Below, one piece after another: positions 17,582-25,777 of a DNA stretch of 64,000 nucleotides. The stretch spans positions 62,001-126,000 of the forward strand of contig JAHBNG010000022.1 in assembly GCA_019217005.1 (NCBI GenBank), in the 5' to 3' direction. The stretch is from Chloroflexi bacterium TSY (GTDB taxonomy: Bacteria > Chloroflexota > Anaerolineae > Caldilineales > Caldilineaceae). The translations under genes and the position numbers were made by a program. The notes beneath the pieces are model-generated. The model searched no databases. It was not told the origin of the DNA and was given only the letters and a program-made list of their open reading frames with translations. Within the stretch, counting starts at the first letter, position 1. The number at the start of each line of letters is the position of its first letter.

Positions 17582-19615
17582 TTAAAGTGGTTGCTGTTGA
17601 AAAGTTGATTCAAAGGCATTCTCCAAAGTGGGACCCCAAATAGCGGGGTCAGGTTCAGGGATAGCGTAAACAGAATGTGAAGCCATAGCGGCTAAATAAT
17701 GCTGCTGAATGGTTTCATCGTAGAGCTGTGCATAAAGCATGGTGGTATCGATATGAGTGTGCCCCATGAGTTTCTGCAAGGTAGTGATGGGCATAAGGCC
17801 ACTGTTGAGCAAACGGGTGGCAAAGGTATGGCGCAAGCGATGAGGAGTGACGCCCTCTAAGTTAGCTTGGGCGGCAAAGGCATGAAGATGGTTGCGCACA
17901 TAATTGGCTCGAAGAGGTAAGCCATCGCGTAGTAAAAGCGGGGAATGAGTAGCCAGGTCATCGGTGCGATGTTGCAGATGGGCATCGATGGCAAGAGCAG
18001 TGCGTTGGGTAACAGGCAACCGACGGTCACGATGGGATTTGGCATCTCGAACGAGCAGAGTCTGTGTATCCGAATTCCAGTCAGAAACGAGCAGAGCTTG
18101 CACTTCGCCCATACGTAGCCCAGCATCAACCAGAATAAGAAACCAAGCACGGTCAAGGAGGTCGGAAGGAGAAAGGCTCTGAGCCGTTGAGTTTAAGACG
18201 AACTGTTCAAGTTGAGCAAATTCATGCTGGCGCAACGGACGAGGTAAGGTAGTGGGTCGTTTGAGACGTTGAATGCGATATAAAGCCGGAGCGATCGACT
18301 GGCCACATTCTTCAGCAAAATGCAGAAAACACTTGAGGGTACAAATAAAATGATTGATGGTATGGACGGAATACTCTAAGTCACATAGGTGGGTGATGTA
18401 GTCTTGGAGATCGCGCCGTCTTAGTTCGGATAAGCTGGAGAGCATGCGCTGGTCGAGCATCCATTGCCAACCGCGTTGGAGTTCGCCAAGCCACTGAAGG
18501 GCTCGTTCCCGCCGATAGAGGGCTTTCCAGCGTAATTGCTGGTGGAGAAGTAATGAGATGATGGGTTGATGAAGCCAGAGCGGCAATGAGGTGAGACGTT
18601 GACGGATCTCATCAGCGGACAAACAGATGCCAACAGCTGGCTCCACTGTGCGATGTTCAGAAGGCACAGTATTCTCTGTCTCTATTGCAGATGTCGTTCC
18701 TTCAATATCCGAGCATGCGGCTTGGCGAGACAACTGCTCCATAGCAGCTTCATAGTCGGCTCGCATATCAGGATTGGCACCATCGATGTAAATCTGGGTC
18801 GTTTTCAATTGACTGTGGCCCAACCAATGAGAGAGACTAGGCAGTGGCATACGCGACTCTGCCATTCGTCTGGCGAAGGTATGGCGCAGGCGATGACAGG
18901 AGACCTCGTTCTCGGAGAGTCCGGCTTGCTGACGGTAATAATCGAGGCGCTCCTGGATTCCGCGGACACTGATGCCTTTGTGACGACGAGTCAGAAACAG
19001 ATGGCTATCGACTGCATCAGGACGCTCATCCATATAGCTCACCAACAGCGCTGTGGTTTCTGGCGTCAACCAGACTCGACGCTCTTTGTTCCCTTTGCCG
19101 CGTACGCGCAGTGACCACAGTTCGTCCGGATTTATGGCAGCTTCAATATTGCCCATCTCTAGTTTCGACACTTCGCCCACCCGCAGGCCAACGTCGAGCA
19201 TCAAGGCCAACATCACTTGGTCTCTTATCTGACCTTGACTCACGCTCCCCCATAACTGGCGGACGATGCGTTCCGCTATATCTCTGGGAAGATGGCAACC
19301 TGTATCCAGTCGGTGTAGACGCCACACCACCGGGTTTGACCAGCTTTCGTCTTCTGCCTCATCCGCCAAGTAGTCGAAAAATCGGCTCAACGTTGCCACT
19401 CTGCGATTGACCGTCGCACTGCTCATCCCCGCTTCGAGTTGCGCCGTTACAAACGTCGTTATCTCTTGGCGACCTATCTCTCTTGGCCTTTTTTCTATCA
19501 CCTGGCCAAATTGATTTAGGTCACTTTCGTAATGTTTTACAGTTTCGCTTTGCGGAGAAAGCATTCTCACATGGGCACAGAATCCTGTTACTGCGGCGCT
19601 AAATTCTTGGTTCAT
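17582..19615 (-). CDS. Tandem tyrosine recombinase with two complete catalytic domains
   Basis: A 677-residue protein with AGGAGG directly before the ATG. The first unit has a SAM-like DNA-binding domain (~1-90) and a catalytic domain with R145 (GLRVGE), Lys in RGKGNKER (174/177), H241-x-x-R244 (HRLRHTF), H267 (LGH) and Tyr276 (TQIYID). After a ~60-residue linker, the second unit repeats the plan: a SAM-like domain (~340-450), R501 (GLRMGE), K526, H592-x-x-R595 (HRLRHTF), H619 (MGH) and Tyr628 (TMLYAQ). A normal XerC/D-type recombinase is ~300 residues with one site. Here two apparently active halves are fused, with low identity outside motifs, so the fusion is old rather than a recent duplication. 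It lies inside matching inverted repeats and is intact. Confidence 0.9.
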   Translation of the reverse strand: MNQEFSAAVTGFCAHVRMLSPQSETVKHYESDLNQFGQVIEKRPREIGRQEITTFVTAQLEAGMSSATVNRRVATLSRFFDYLADEAEDESWSNPVVWRLHRLDTGCHLPRDIAERIVRQLWGSVSQGQIRDQVMLALMLDVGLRVGEVSKLEMGNIEAAINPDELWSLRVRGKGNKERRVWLTPETTALLVSYMDERPDAVDSHLFLTRRHKGISVRGIQERLDYYRQQAGLSENEVSCHRLRHTFARRMAESRMPLPSLSHWLGHSQLKTTQIYIDGANPDMRADYEAAMEQLSRQAACSDIEGTTSAIETENTVPSEHRTVEPAVGICLSADEIRQRLTSLPLWLHQPIISLLLHQQLRWKALYRRERALQWLGELQRGWQWMLDQRMLSSLSELRRRDLQDYITHLCDLEYSVHTINHFICTLKCFLHFAEECGQSIAPALYRIQRLKRPTTLPRPLRQHEFAQLEQFVLNSTAQSLSPSDLLDRAWFLILVDAGLRMGEVQALLVSDWNSDTQTLLVRDAKSHRDRRLPVTQRTALAIDAHLQHRTDDLATHSPLLLRDGLPLRANYVRNHLHAFAAQANLEGVTPHRLRHTFATRLLNSGLMPITTLQKLMGHTHIDTTMLYAQLYDETIQQHYLAAMASHSVYAIPEPDPAIWGPTLENAFESTFQQQPL

Positions 19616-19651
19616 TTTGGCCTCCTAGGGCTATTTTACCCCTTTTTTGGC

Positions 19652-19678
19652 CTACTGCGTGTAATAGAGAACGCCGGT
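19652..19678. repeat. Right 27-bp inverted repeat of recombinase element
   Basis: Perfect inverted match to 17546-17572. It lies between the recombinase ribosome site and host DNA. Confidence 0.95.
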
Positions 19679-19693
19679 TTTGTCGGGTAGAGC

Positions 19694-19746
19694 CGCATTA
19701 GAGAATGCTCTCTCCACGAGTACAAAACACATTTTGGATCTACTGA
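19694..19746. repeat. Empty-site repeat matching the filled site at 2338-2468
   Basis: CGCATTAGAGAATGCT followed by ACACATTTTGGATCTACTGA matches the two flanks of copy B at 2342-2425 without the 76-bp insert. TTAGAGAAT is at 19698-19706. Confidence 0.7.
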
Positions 19747-19804
19747 GTATAGGAAAGTATAAAATCAGCCACTAGATGGAACCAGATTCTAGCTGAAAGC
19801 TTTT

Positions 19805-20735
19805 TTAACTGCCCCCTCGCAACCGAATCCGCGGATCCAATTGCGCCACCACAATATCCACCACAATATTGACCAGCACAAAAATAATCCCTAGGGTTAA
19901 GATCACACCTGAAATTGCATTGAGATCTTTGCTCAACATGGCGTTCATCCCATAACGAGAGATACCGGGCCAATTGAAGATCAGCTCAACCAGGAACGCA
20001 TTGCCGATACCCGCAGCAAAATCCAGCCCCAGAATCGACACGGTCGGAATGAGCGAAGGCTTCATGAGAAACTTCCCCATGATTTGCCCCTCACTGATTC
20101 CCAATGAACGGGCACTGGCAATATAATCCTTGGAAAGATTGTCCGACATGGACGAGCGGGTGATGCGTGCCTCTTGTGCCATCGACCCCATTGCCAACGC
20201 CAAAGCTGGCATCATCAAATGTTTCAGCGCATCCCAAAATGTGGCAAATTGACCCGATAAAAGGGCATCAATTGTATACAAACGAGTGATGGTTGGCGGT
20301 GCCTCTACTTTTGATGAGAGTCGCCCAATCGCTGGCAACCAATCCAACCAGAAGGCAAAGAGCAATAAAAACAAAATCGCAAAGACAAAGGAGGGCGTCA
20401 CGATCCCCATATATGAGATCACGCGCACCACGTTGTCTACCCACTTGTCTTTGTAACGGGTCGAAACCATTCCCAGTGTGATCGCGCCCGTCACCGAGAA
20501 GACCAATGAGAGCAGTGCTACCTCGATTGAGGCCGGAAAGAATTCGATAATATCTTCAGAGACAGCACGGCGTGTCACCAACGAAATGCCAAAATCGCCT
20601 TGCAGCGCATCCCACAGCCAGCCGCACCGGGTCACCCGGCATAACCCGCGCAATCACAAAGATGACGATGGAGAGACCAAAGATGACGAAAACACCTTGT
20701 ATGAGACGGCGGATGATGAATAAGAAGAGATTCAT
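19805..20735 (-). pseudogene. Oligopeptide ABC transporter permease (DppB type), internal deletion
   Basis: The ATG at 20733-20735 begins MNLFLFIIRRLIQGVFVIFG, the classic DppB first helix, through ARVMPGDPVRLA. The frame then changes, and LWDALQGDFGISLVTRR continues. The ~30 residues normally between these are missing. The rest is a normal permease with several helices and the ATPase-contact loop SARSLGISEGQIMGKFLMKPSL. The partner DppC and the ATPases are absent: the recombinase element follows 126 bp downstream, so the operon has been cut. It probably worked with the binding protein at 20861. Confidence 0.8.
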
Positions 20736-20860
20736 GGTGGATAGTTGATGGTTGATGGTGGATAGTAAGATTTGTTGACGATATTGAGTGCTTCCCTAGA
20801 AACTTGGACTGTAAGCATTATCATCGCACGTGAAGATCTTACCATCCACTATCCACCAAT
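20736..20860. repeat. Intergenic repeat built on GGTGGATAGT
   Basis: GGTGGATAGT and ATGGTGGATAGT at 20737-20766 face ACTATCCACC at 20849-20858. The same motif fills the gap at 57239-57297 in another ABC operon. It may form a hairpin between binding-protein and permease genes and so lower downstream expression (inference). Confidence 0.6.
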
Positions 20861-22495
20861 TTATTGCCCAATCCCAATATGAGCTGCATAAATTTGGTAT
20901 CCGGAAAGCGCACTGGTACCGCCGTTGGCTGCGGGCCAGTCTACATAATCTTGGTAGGCTTGCTTTTGGACTTGATCATAAAGGAAGAGCGATGGCACTA
21001 ATTCTGCAATCTCGGCTTGAAGAGCTTCATACTTGGCGAAGCGTTCTGCTTGATCCACGGTGGTCAATGCATCGTCAATGCGGGCATCCAGCTCTTTATC
21101 CAACAGCCACTCGTTCTGTGACCAGGTTGCTGCGGTGCTTGAGTGGTAGCGCTGTTTGAGAATGGGGCCAGCCTCTGGTAAATCCGACGAGACGTAGATG
21201 GTGACGATGTGGGGGCTCGTCTCTTGAGATGAAGCATTCTCAACGACGCTGAGCCAAGGAGTCGAGACAATTTCGACCGGGATTCCAATTTCGGCCATAT
21301 TGGCTTGAAAAAGAAGCGCAAATTTCTCTTCGTCAGGCACTTCAGAGATCCAGTGAATCTCCACCGGATTGTTGGCAATATCGTCAGCGTAAGCACATTG
21401 AGCCAGTTCTGCGGCAGCTTTGTCCAGATCCCGGCTAAAGGTCAAAACATCAGAGAGATGCCCCCCCAAAGCCATTGGCGCTGGACCGCGGGATTGTTGT
21501 GTTCCAGGCCATTCGAGAGCCACGGCCTGGTCGTAGTCAAATGCGTAGGCCATCGCACGACGACAGTGAATGTCATCCGTGGGTGCAATGGTTGTGTTAA
21601 TCATGTAGTAGAATTCAGTAAAGGTGGGAATCGCAGCAATCGAGATGCCATCGATCTCTTGGAGGGCATTCAGTGCTTCTGTCGTCTGCCACTGATCGCT
21701 GATTTCGAGTTCCTGATCGGACATGAGCGTGCGCACAGTCGCTGTCTCAGTGGTAGCGATAAAACGAACCTCTGCCGGTGCATTCTCTGCAAATTCACCC
21801 CACCAACCATCATATTTTTTCATGTGCAAGAATTCTTCCAGTTGGAAGTCATCTACCATGTAGGGACCAGTGCCAGCATCATTGGTCAACAGCCAATCTT
21901 TCCCATAATCGCCATTTTCTCCATACGGCCCTTCCGCTGCCGTATTTGCAGTGACGAGTGCTTCGCTCAACACATATAAACGAACCAAACTCGGAACAAA
22001 GAGCCCAGACGGTTCAGCAAGGGTAAATTGAACAGTCGTATCGTCAACTGCCTCCGCACTGGCAACATTGGCAAACATATAGGCATAGCCTTCCCCTATG
22101 GCTTGGAGGCGGTTGAAACTGTAGACAACATCACTGGCGCTCATCGCGCTGCCGTCATGGAACGTCACATCGTCGCGCAGTGTAACAGTCCAGGTTAGCC
22201 CATCATCAGACGCTTCCCAACTCGTCGCCAGCCAAGGGCTGATGGTGCCATCGGCGTTTGGGAAAACCAATGAATCGTAAAGATTGACGAGGGAAGTCGA
22301 ACTGGAGAAATCGTTTCCAACCGCAGGATCAATGAAGTTTGGCCAAGAGAAAGAGGCCCGTAAGATGCTTTCACGGGGGGTATCCGCTGCGGCATCGCTA
22401 GATGAGTCGCTCTCGGCGGAGGGTGATGCTGGAGTCCCACAGGCGGTTGTTAAGAGAAGTACGAGGAGAATTAGGAGATGTCGTATTTTCCTCAC
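20861..22495 (-). CDS. Oligopeptide ABC transporter binding lipoprotein (SBP_bac_5)
   Basis: A protein of 544 residues with a GTG start and GAAAGGAG 8-15 bases upstream. The signal peptide MRKIRHLLILLVLLLTTAC has lipobox LTTAC, followed by a Ser/Asp/Ala linker. The mature protein shows the family-5 pattern: NLYDSLVFPNADGTISPWLA, WTVTLRDDVTFHDGSAMSASDVVYSFNR, AGTGPYMV, and YAFDYDQAV with ARSRGPAPMALGG-like segments. It captures peptides or similar solutes outside the membrane for the permease downstream, which is damaged, so uptake through this system is doubtful. Confidence 0.88.
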   Translation of the reverse strand: MRKIRHLLILLVLLLTTACGTPASPSAESDSSSDAAADTPRESILRASFSWPNFIDPAVGNDFSSSTSLVNLYDSLVFPNADGTISPWLATSWEASDDGLTWTVTLRDDVTFHDGSAMSASDVVYSFNRLQAIGEGYAYMFANVASAEAVDDTTVQFTLAEPSGLFVPSLVRLYVLSEALVTANTAAEGPYGENGDYGKDWLLTNDAGTGPYMVDDFQLEEFLHMKKYDGWWGEFAENAPAEVRFIATTETATVRTLMSDQELEISDQWQTTEALNALQEIDGISIAAIPTFTEFYYMINTTIAPTDDIHCRRAMAYAFDYDQAVALEWPGTQQSRGPAPMALGGHLSDVLTFSRDLDKAAAELAQCAYADDIANNPVEIHWISEVPDEEKFALLFQANMAEIGIPVEIVSTPWLSVVENASSQETSPHIVTIYVSSDLPEAGPILKQRYHSSTAATWSQNEWLLDKELDARIDDALTTVDQAERFAKYEALQAEIAELVPSLFLYDQVQKQAYQDYVDWPAANGGTSALSGYQIYAAHIGIGQ

Positions 22496-22626
22496 AGCTT
22501 ACGCTCCTTTCAGGGCATTATTTATTTTCTTGAGTGGGTATACGTTGTTTACACTGGGCATTATCATAAACGAGAAAGATATATTCGACTAAAATGGGCT
22601 CAGTCTTTCTCGAAATGAGATTACAT

Positions 22627-23043
22627 TCATTCTTCTGCATCAAGCAAACGTTCAACTTCTTGGATCAAGAAAGGAAGATTCGGCTCAGTAAAGGAGAGTC
22701 CAGGTGCAGGTACGCGATTGTGTTTAATATCAGGATGGATGTGCTTGTGATGAGGATGTGTAGAAGCCAGCGTGGGATCGTTAGGGTGCTCTTGCGGATC
22801 ATACCACCAAATGCGTTTACCATCTTGCTCTAATTCGTAGCTGTAATAACGAATTTCCTTCGCAGCTATATCAAGCAATTCCCAAATATCTAAAACGTAA
22901 TCCTTATCAAAAAACAATTGCCCTTCCGCTTCTGCGGCAAAAGGACCAATCGTATACGTTCGAAGAGTAGATGTTTGGATAGATGAGTATTGTGCTGGAA
23001 GAGCAGCCAATAAAATGGCGTAGTCGGAAAATTCTGGGAGCAA
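22627..23043 (-). CDS. TumE-family toxin (DUF6516)
   Basis: From a TTG at 23041-23043, preceded by AAGGGG, the product is 138 residues and starts 12 bp after the antitoxin stop. The C-terminal half is characteristic of TumE toxins: IWWYDPQEHPNDPTLAST, HPHHKHIHPDIKHNR, PAPGLSFTEPNLPFLI. TumE proteins are toxin components encoded with a small antitoxin. The target is not established for this branch as far as I know. A longer in-frame start overlapping the antitoxin gene is possible but lacks a ribosome site. Confidence 0.8.
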   Translation of the reverse strand: MLPEFSDYAILLAALPAQYSSIQTSTLRTYTIGPFAAEAEGQLFFDKDYVLDIWELLDIAAKEIRYYSYELEQDGKRIWWYDPQEHPNDPTLASTHPHHKHIHPDIKHNRVPAPGLSFTEPNLPFLIQEVERLLDAEE

Positions 23044-23054
23044 ATGTTTACCCC

Positions 23055-23327
23055 TTATGCTGCAAGCTGTTGTAACGGAATAGGTATGCCCAAATTGGCT
23101 TGACGCAACTGCATCCAATGTTCTCGTAACGCATTGGCGTAAGCACTCTGTCGCTCCTGTCTTAATTCATAATATCCTACCCAACGGATTAAATCTTTAC
23201 TCTGCTCCAATTCTCCCAATCGATAAAGCATATACATATCTTCTGTAAGCATACCATATTTCTGTTCTAGGCTACGTAGCCGTTCATCTAAGCCATGAAT
23301 ATCTTGTAGCAATTGTTGCAAAGTCAT
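23055..23327 (-). CDS. Putative antitoxin partner of TumE-like toxin
   Basis: A protein of 90 residues, mostly helical and charged, with heptad-like spacing in LDERLRSLEQKYGMLTEDMYML that suggests a coiled coil. It precedes the TumE-family toxin by 12 bp in the same operon, the usual antitoxin-first order. The assignment rests on this position. The sequence alone gives no known DNA-binding fold. Confidence 0.65.
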   Translation of the reverse strand: MTLQQLLQDIHGLDERLRSLEQKYGMLTEDMYMLYRLGELEQSKDLIRWVGYYELRQERQSAYANALREHWMQLRQANLGIPIPLQQLAA

Positions 23328-23533
23328 CTTTCAAATTCCTGCTTTTCTGCACTTTCGAGGATCACACAAGACGGCGAAACCAAAAAAGATCTGTTCGCTA
23401 TTTCTATTAATGTGCTAGAATTGTTCCGGTTCACCACTCATATACAATCATCATTATACCCAAGATACTGCCGACAACCAAGTACATTCCGGTCACATTA
23501 GAGGCCATAAGTACATTAAAGTTAAATATGTAA

Positions 23534-25180
23534 TCAAGATTGCGTCTCTCTAATTTGGGTGAGCAAAGCTTCAACCTGGGTAGCTGTTTCGCATCGTAAT
23601 GCTTTCTGGGCGATAGCTTGCATTTCAGATAGCTCAAATGACCGAATCCGTTGCTTAACCGATGGTATCGCCGATCCGTTCATGCTCAATTCGCTTACAC
23701 CGAGACCGATCAGTAATGGTGCAGCATCGGGATTGCCGGCAAGCTCGCCACACACACCGACCGGAATGTTCGCTTGCTGTGCAGCTTTGATAACATGCTC
23801 AATTGCGCGTAATATGGCAGGTTGATAGGAGATCACCAGCTCTGATACTTGTGAATTCCCTCGATCTGCTGCCATCATATACTGGGTCAAGTCATTGGTC
23901 CCAATACTAAAGAAATCGACCTCCGCTGCAAGCTGGTCAGCAGACCAAATAACCGCTGGCGTTTCAATCATAACGCCAACTTGAATCTCCTGCTTGAATG
24001 GTATACCTTCTCTTTGCAACTCCTCCTGACTCAATACAAGAAGCTCCTTCGCCTGCTGTAACTCTTCCAGCGTACTAACCATTGGAAACATAATTCTGAT
24101 ATTCTGTTCTGCGCTTGCACGCAACATGGCCCGTAGTTGAGTTTTGAAGAGAGCAACGTTCTTCAAGCAGAAACGGATCCCACGTAGACCAAGAAAAGGG
24201 TTCTCCTCCGATGTTTGGTTCAGATAAGGGATGGGTTTGTCGCCACCGATGTCCAACGTACGAATAATGACCGAAGCCCCATGAAGCGCCTGTGCAACAG
24301 CCCTATACGCCTCCAGCTGTTCACTCTCATCGGGCGCAACATCTCGATTCATAAAAAGAAACTCGGTGCGAAAGAGGCCAACGCCCTCTGCGCCATATTG
24401 CAAAGCCGCCTGGGCATCGGATGGGTTGCCCATATTGGCCACAACTTCGATATGATGACCGTCTTGAGTATAGGCCAGTTCCTTTGCACGTTCGAGTAAA
24501 GTTGTGCTTTTTGCGATCCAAGCCGCTCGCTGACTTTGCAGCGATTCGACCTCCGCCGAGGTTGGCGATACCCAAACGCGACCGGACGAGCCATCCATTC
24601 CAACAAGCTCGCCATCTTTCATAACGTTCGTAAGTGGTCCCAATCCAACAACGACCGGTATACCCAAAGAGCGAGCCAAAATCGCGCTATGATCTGTTAC
24701 GCTGCCCTGTTCAAGAAGGAGGCCTAAAACCTGGTCGACCGGAAGTTGCGCAGCATCTGATGGATGAAGGGTTGAAGCAACGATGATAGATGGCTCGGCC
24801 AATTCGAGTTTTATGTCAATCTTGCTGTCAAAATGTCTCAAAACACGCCGCCCGGCATCCTCGAGATCAATCGCTCGCTCTCGAAGATAATTATCCTCTA
24901 AGGCCATGTAGTTCTGACTCGTTGCGTCTATCGCACGTTGCCACACTGCTTCGGCATTAAGACCTGTTTCGTCAAGCAATTTGTCAAATAGTTCAAGAAG
25001 CTCTGGATCGTCCAACATGAAGCGTTGTGCCTCGAAGATGGCCGCTTCGTCGGCACCAATATTCTCTGTCATCTGCTGCTGAAGGATCTTCAGATCTCTT
25101 CGTACTGCGGCAAGCGCCTGCATTAAGCGTGTGCATTCAACGTCGGGATCGGATGTGGTTTGCTCAATAAAAGCTGGCAT
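23534..25180 (-). CDS. ptsI: PTS phosphoenolpyruvate-protein phosphotransferase (enzyme I), N-terminus truncated
   Basis: The 548 residues cover nearly the whole enzyme. The active His is in GSVTDHSAILARSLGIPVVVG, the PEP-binding barrel has EGVGLFRTEFLFM, VIIRTLDIGGDKP and FFSIGTNDLTQYMMAADR, and the proton-donor Cys is in GVCGELAGNPDAAPLLIGLG. Enzyme I moves phosphate from PEP to HPr. The usual opening (about 20 residues with GxxASPGIAxG) is missing: the frame runs back only to about 25200, where the repeat GGATCTACTGAGTC begins. So the 5' end has been replaced by repeat DNA. No HPr or EII gene is nearby. Translation from 25180 lacks a clear ribosome site, so this may be inactive. Confidence 0.85.
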   Translation of the reverse strand: MPAFIEQTTSDPDVECTRLMQALAAVRRDLKILQQQMTENIGADEAAIFEAQRFMLDDPELLELFDKLLDETGLNAEAVWQRAIDATSQNYMALEDNYLRERAIDLEDAGRRVLRHFDSKIDIKLELAEPSIIVASTLHPSDAAQLPVDQVLGLLLEQGSVTDHSAILARSLGIPVVVGLGPLTNVMKDGELVGMDGSSGRVWVSPTSAEVESLQSQRAAWIAKSTTLLERAKELAYTQDGHHIEVVANMGNPSDAQAALQYGAEGVGLFRTEFLFMNRDVAPDESEQLEAYRAVAQALHGASVIIRTLDIGGDKPIPYLNQTSEENPFLGLRGIRFCLKNVALFKTQLRAMLRASAEQNIRIMFPMVSTLEELQQAKELLVLSQEELQREGIPFKQEIQVGVMIETPAVIWSADQLAAEVDFFSIGTNDLTQYMMAADRGNSQVSELVISYQPAILRAIEHVIKAAQQANIPVGVCGELAGNPDAAPLLIGLGVSELSMNGSAIPSVKQRIRSFELSEMQAIAQKALRCETATQVEALLTQIRETQS

Positions 25181-25312
25181 TTGCTGGTCGAAGAATAAGA
25201 CTCAGTAGATCCAAATTTCAGGTTTTGAGAGAGAATTCTGGCTAAACAGTTGACATAAATACAAATTTGCCGGTCGATATCTAGTTTTTGCGTTAGATTT
25301 GGGCGATTTTCA

Positions 25313-25467
25313 GGGGTGGTTCATTTTAGGCGGACAATTAGGTTTACATTTTTGCAAAGAGAAAAGATGTTTATATTTTCTACTTTGAGCCATGCTCAGG
25401 CAGAAAATGACCTCATATAGATTTTTATCTATGTATCAAAAGTGTAAACCTAATTCTGAACCACCCC
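25313..25467 (+). mobile_element. 155-bp MITE, type a, copy 1
   Basis: Ends GGGGTGGTTCATTTTAG and CTAATTCTGAACCACCCC, with inner GGTTTACA/TGTAAACC also inverted. It is near-identical to 27649-27803. The flanks do not match as an 8-bp duplication (GATTTTCA against AAATCCGG), so a rearrangement followed insertion. Confidence 0.85.
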
Positions 25468-25692
25468 AAATCCGGTGATATTTATTCGTCGATATAGAGC
25501 TTTTATCGTGAACACGTAGATACCATACACGGAAGCTAGCCAAATTAACCCGATGAAGAAAAAGCCCGTGCTATCTCCCTCTGCCACTATTACTATTATC
25601 AAACTGCATATCGCTATCAGGGAGAGCCCAAAGATAATTGGTAATAGGATTTTTATAGGGGTAAAGGCATCGAAGTATAGCTTATCTTCCAT
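25450..25692 (-). pseudogene. Small membrane protein truncated by MITE
   Basis: Starting MEDKLYFDAFTPIKILLP, it has two strong hydrophobic stretches (ILLPIIFGLSLIAICSLIIV, then FFFIGLIWLASVYGIYVF). The last six residues and stop come from the MITE at 25313-25467, so the true C-terminus is lost. The 5' side stops 7 bp from the IS5 end at 25699. I do not recognise the family. It may be the other half of the membrane protein gene at 28594-28941, cut by IS5, as both lie on the minus strand on opposite sides of that IS. Confidence 0.5.
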
Positions 25693-25777
25693 TACCTGAG
25701 AAGGTGTATTAAAAGATCTGAAAAGGAATGAGACTTCCAGACAGGCTAAGTAAAATAAACTCCTCAAACGAAAAAAA

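Larger units (their letters stand above)
17546..19678 (-). mobile_element. Compact tyrosine-recombinase element with 27-bp inverted repeats
   Basis: Perfect 27-bp inverted repeats at 17546-17572 and 19652-19678 (outer part ACCGGCGTTCTCTA, core TTACACGCAGTAG) enclose one gene with 10 and 36 bp to spare. No direct target duplication is evident outside. TTCTCTA or TAGAGAA borders every copy of the core in the window, which suits a crossover segment for a tyrosine recombinase rather than DDE transposition (inference). Confidence 0.8.

Noticed and set aside
20736..20860. Riboswitch or tRNA-like structure in intergenic hairpins
   Set aside because: The sequence is a simple repetition of GGTGGATAGT without conserved aptamer motifs or a CCA-type acceptor.
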